Shown one piece after another: positions 4,338 to 6,664 of a stretch of 6,664 bases of DNA. The notes below the pieces were generated by a model. It saw only the letters and a list, made by a program, of their open reading frames with translations. It had not been told where the DNA came from and made no database searches. The translations under genes were made by a program, and so were the position numbers. Each line of letters starts with the position of its first letter. Position 1 is the stretch's first letter. The stretch lies in assembly GCA_947305035.1 (NCBI GenBank), contig CAMZCV010000058.1, positions 1 through 6,664 on the forward strand, read 5' to 3'. This stretch comes from an uncultured Coriobacteriales bacterium. Lineage in GTDB: Bacteria > Actinomycetota > Coriobacteriia > Coriobacteriales > Atopobiaceae.

Positions 4338-6664
4338 GTGAGCAGGAAGGATGCGGTGCGTGCGTACATCAGATCCCAGAGCGAGCGTTTGTGCGCAGAC
4401 GGACTCGCCGATGCTGTCAGGTTCGGCTGCGACACAGATGAGGTTGCCGATGGTGTCGGAATCCTGCGCAATAATGCCAGCAAGGAACTGAATGCCCTCT
4501 TCGAGGAGGGCGTTCTCGTGAAGATCTCGGGCCGTCCAGTGCGCTTCCTCGACAAGGATGTGCTCGAACGGACGCTTGGTCTTTCCCTTCCCACGAGCTT
4601 CTTCCCGAGCAAGGATGCCTTCTCCGGGTTCCTTGCGCAGAGCGGAGCACGTACGCAGCATGCCGGCGGCCAGGATGCCTTCAGGCGCTTCATCGGCAGA
4701 GACTCGAGCTTGTCGAGGGCGGTCGAGCAGGCAAAGGCGGCCATCCTGTACCCGCCTGACGGCCTCAACACACTCATCTTAGGCCCCACCGGCAGCGGGA
4801 AGACAACCCTTGCCGAGACTATGCACAAATTCGCTGTCCAGAAGGGGGTGCTCCCGCCCGATGCGCCGTTCGTGGTGTTCAACTGTGCGGATTATGCTAG
4901 CAATCCCCAGCTTCTGCAGGCGCAGCTCTTCGGCTCGGCGAAAGGGGCTTTCACGGGAGCGGATGCAGATAGGCCTGGCCTCGTCGAACAGGCCGATGGT
5001 GGGATCCTGTTCCTGGATGAGGCGCATCGGCTGCCTCCTGAAGGCCAGGAAATGCTCTTCCTGCTCCTCGACAAGGGGATCTTCAGGAGACTTGGCGAGA
5101 CCGGTGCGTACCGTGCGAGCCACCTGTACCTGATAGCCGCCACGACAGAGAATCCCGAATCGTCGTTGCTCAAGACCTTCACGAGGAGGATTCCCGTCCT
5201 GATCGAACTTCCACCGCTTGTCGAGCGCAGCCTTTCCGAGCGTCTGCAGCTCGTCTTCGCGTTCTTTTCGGCGGAATCGAAGCGCGTCGGGACACCGATC
5301 AAGGTAGCGCGCGATGTAGTGAAGTCGTTCCTGCTGTATGACTGTCCGGGCAATATCGGACAGCTCAAGAGCGATATCCAGATGATTTGCGCTGCCGCCT
5401 TCCTCGACCATGTGACCTATGGCAGCCCGGCCCTCGAGGTGAAGCTCTCGCAGGTGAGTCCTCAGCTCATGCGCGGGTTCATAGCCATGAGTCAGGCACG
5501 GATCGACCAGGAGCAGCTTATAGCGAGGCTCCAACCCGAGCTTGTTTTCGATGGCACCGAGGAACTCGCCGAGCTCATCCCTGTGGTCGGTCAGACAGAC
5601 GACATCTATGCGGTCATCCAGAGCAGCTGGGACAGTCTAGCAGGGCAGGGCGTCGATACGCTGCACAAGCGCGAAGTCATCTCACAGCAGATCGACGCCT
5701 ACTATGCGCGCGTCTACCGTGCGGAGCGCAGCCGCAAGAACGTGTCTCTCGACGAGATCCTCGGAAAACTGGTCAACCCTGCCATTCCGCTTCTCATGCG
5801 CAAAGTCCTCCCAAAGCTCGAGAGCGAGATCAGGTCCCCCGAGCGGACGCTGTTCACCTTGGCGCTCCATCTGAACTCTGTGCTCGAGCGGACCATCAGC
5901 AACACCGCTCTGCCTATCCCACGGGGCTACAGCGAGCTGTTCTCAAACGTCGAGGGGGCGATGCGCCGCGATGCCGCCATCATCGCGGATGCTCTAGCCT
6001 CGTTTTTCGATGTGGACATAAAGCAGGAAGAGGTTGATTTTCTGGCAACGCTCCTGTATGCAGCCGATTCCTTCGAGGATAGCGGTCAGGCTATCGGCGT
6101 CATCCTCGCCTGCCACGGGGAATCCACCGCATCGAGCATGGCTGCGGTCGCCGAGAAGCTCACCGGCTTTCCCTGCTGCGTCGCCGTGGACATCCCCTTG
6201 GAGGAGCATCCGGAGGACAGCTTCAGCAGGATCGCGAAGCTGTGCTGCGAGCTTGACAGTGGAAGCGGTGTCCTGATTCTGGCCGACATGGGCTCTGCGG
6301 GTAGCATCGGGGAAGCCGTAAGTGAGCGTACTGGCGTTTATACCCGTACTATCGAGATGGTCTCGACGCCAATGCTCCTCTCCGTGGCGAGCAGAATCCT
6401 CATACCGCATATCTCGCTAGATACGCTCTGCGAGGAGGTTGCGACCGAGATGGAGCGCTACCGGTGCGCGGGAGCACGTGCGAGCACGGTGGGTTATTCT
6501 GCGGATTACCTGCGGACATGCTCTCCGGAGCAGTACAAGAACCTGCTCGTGGGCGTCATCGAGCGGTTGGGCACCATCCTCAATGCGCAGAAAGTGTGTG
6601 ACACCCTGTTCGACGTGTTCGTCCGCCTTTCACAGGAGCTGGGCTTCACCATAGAGAACGGTAC
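4338..6664 (+). CDS. LevR/ManR-type sigma-54-dependent activator (wHTH-AAA+-PRD-EIIA-PRD), 3' partial
   Basis: At least 775 residues; the frame runs off the right edge. LevR-type proteins are usually about 900 or more, so roughly 100-200 residues are missing. Residues 1-75 look like a winged helix-turn-helix (NNASKELNALFEEGVLVKISGRPVRF is its second half, split here only for description). The AAA+ domain spans about 118-360, with Walker A GPTGSGKT (149-156), the sigma-54 contact loop GAFTGA (203-208), Walker B ILFLDE (D227/E228), FTRRIP, and PGNIGQL (337-343). PRD1 covers about 455-580 with H511. An EIIA-Man-like domain follows (about 584-720) with H593 in ACHGES, aligning with LevR H585, and LILADMGS. 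PRD2 starts near 735 and is cut off. No EIIB-Gat domain sits between EIIA and PRD2. In the family, phosphorylation by HPr and EIIB tunes activity on PTS operons; that role is inferred here. It starts with GTG six bases after rpoN, so the two genes probably share one transcript. Confidence 0.92.
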   Translation, partial: MSRKDAVRAYIRSQSERLCADGLADAVRFGCDTDEVADGVGILRNNASKELNALFEEGVLVKISGRPVRFLDKDVLERTLGLSLPTSFFPSKDAFSGFLAQSGARTQHAGGQDAFRRFIGRDSSLSRAVEQAKAAILYPPDGLNTLILGPTGSGKTTLAETMHKFAVQKGVLPPDAPFVVFNCADYASNPQLLQAQLFGSAKGAFTGADADRPGLVEQADGGILFLDEAHRLPPEGQEMLFLLLDKGIFRRLGETGAYRASHLYLIAATTENPESSLLKTFTRRIPVLIELPPLVERSLSERLQLVFAFFSAESKRVGTPIKVARDVVKSFLLYDCPGNIGQLKSDIQMICAAAFLDHVTYGSPALEVKLSQVSPQLMRGFIAMSQARIDQEQLIARLQPELVFDGTEELAELIPVVGQTDDIYAVIQSSWDSLAGQGVDTLHKREVISQQIDAYYARVYRAERSRKNVSLDEILGKLVNPAIPLLMRKVLPKLESEIRSPERTLFTLALHLNSVLERTISNTALPIPRGYSELFSNVEGAMRRDAAIIADALASFFDVDIKQEEVDFLATLLYAADSFEDSGQAIGVILACHGESTASSMAAVAEKLTGFPCCVAVDIPLEEHPEDSFSRIAKLCCELDSGSGVLILADMGSAGSIGEAVSERTGVYTRTIEMVSTPMLLSVASRILIPHISLDTLCEEVATEMERYRCAGARASTVGYSADYLRTCSPEQYKNLLVGVIERLGTILNAQKVCDTLFDVFVRLSQELGFTIENG

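Noticed and set aside
4494..4511. GCCCTC/GAGGGC hairpin early in the activator gene
   Set aside because: Six-base arms are short in GC-rich coding DNA, and nothing else nearby suggests a function.
3950..4882. A 310-codon minus-strand open frame across the rpoN-activator junction
   Set aside because: It overlaps two well-supported + strand genes, is rich in S/R/P as expected of a shadow frame, and shows no recognisable domain.
4779..5534. A 251-codon minus-strand open frame opposite the AAA+ domain
   Set aside because: The + strand here carries Walker A, GAFTGA and Walker B in order; the antisense frame has no motif.
5387..6037. A 216-codon + strand frame inside the activator
   Set aside because: It is an R/P/A-rich out-of-frame translation of a region with clear PRD similarity in the activator frame.

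Overview
The window reads as a GC-rich actinobacterial chromosome segment, most likely from class Coriobacteriia (Collinsella/Olsenella-like gut or oral anaerobes). This is an inference from three things: strong C/G preference at third codon positions, the aroB-like / Xaa-Pro peptidase / efp order, and a sigma-54 plus PTS-responsive activator pair in the same neighbourhood. No rRNA or other phylogenetic marker is present to prove it. All genes lie on the + strand and no gap exceeds about 80 bases. No tRNA, rRNA, CRISPR array, insertion sequence or attachment site was seen.

Positions 1-2882 are a conserved housekeeping block. An AroB-fold protein, cut by the left edge, sits where aroB normally stands but lacks the zinc ligands and other catalytic signatures of 3-dehydroquinate synthase. 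It is followed by an M24B Xaa-Pro aminopeptidase with all five metal ligands and by elongation factor P with its loop lysine (K34). A perfect TATAAT box between the last two suggests that efp has its own promoter. Peptidase then efp is the same order as yqhT-efp in Bacillus.

Positions 2883-6664 are a two-gene regulatory module: a short, divergent sigma-54 factor (RpoN) and, six bases after its stop and in the same reading frame, a LevR-type sigma-54 activator. The activator has an N-terminal winged helix, an AAA+ domain with an intact GAFTGA loop, a PRD, an EIIA-Man-like domain and the start of a second PRD, where the window ends. By analogy with LevR/ManR, the activator would sense PTS phosphorylation and drive sigma-54 transcription of a mannose-family PTS operon, probably just beyond the right edge; that target is not visible.

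The most interesting points are: the near loss of the RpoN-box signature in the sigma factor; the AroB-fold protein with no recognisable active site; the same-frame TGA junction between sigma factor and activator; two perfect 11-12 bp inverted repeats inside rpoN; and a change in codon use (ATA absent upstream, recurrent in rpoN and the activator) that suggests a separate origin or weaker codon selection for the sigma-54 module.
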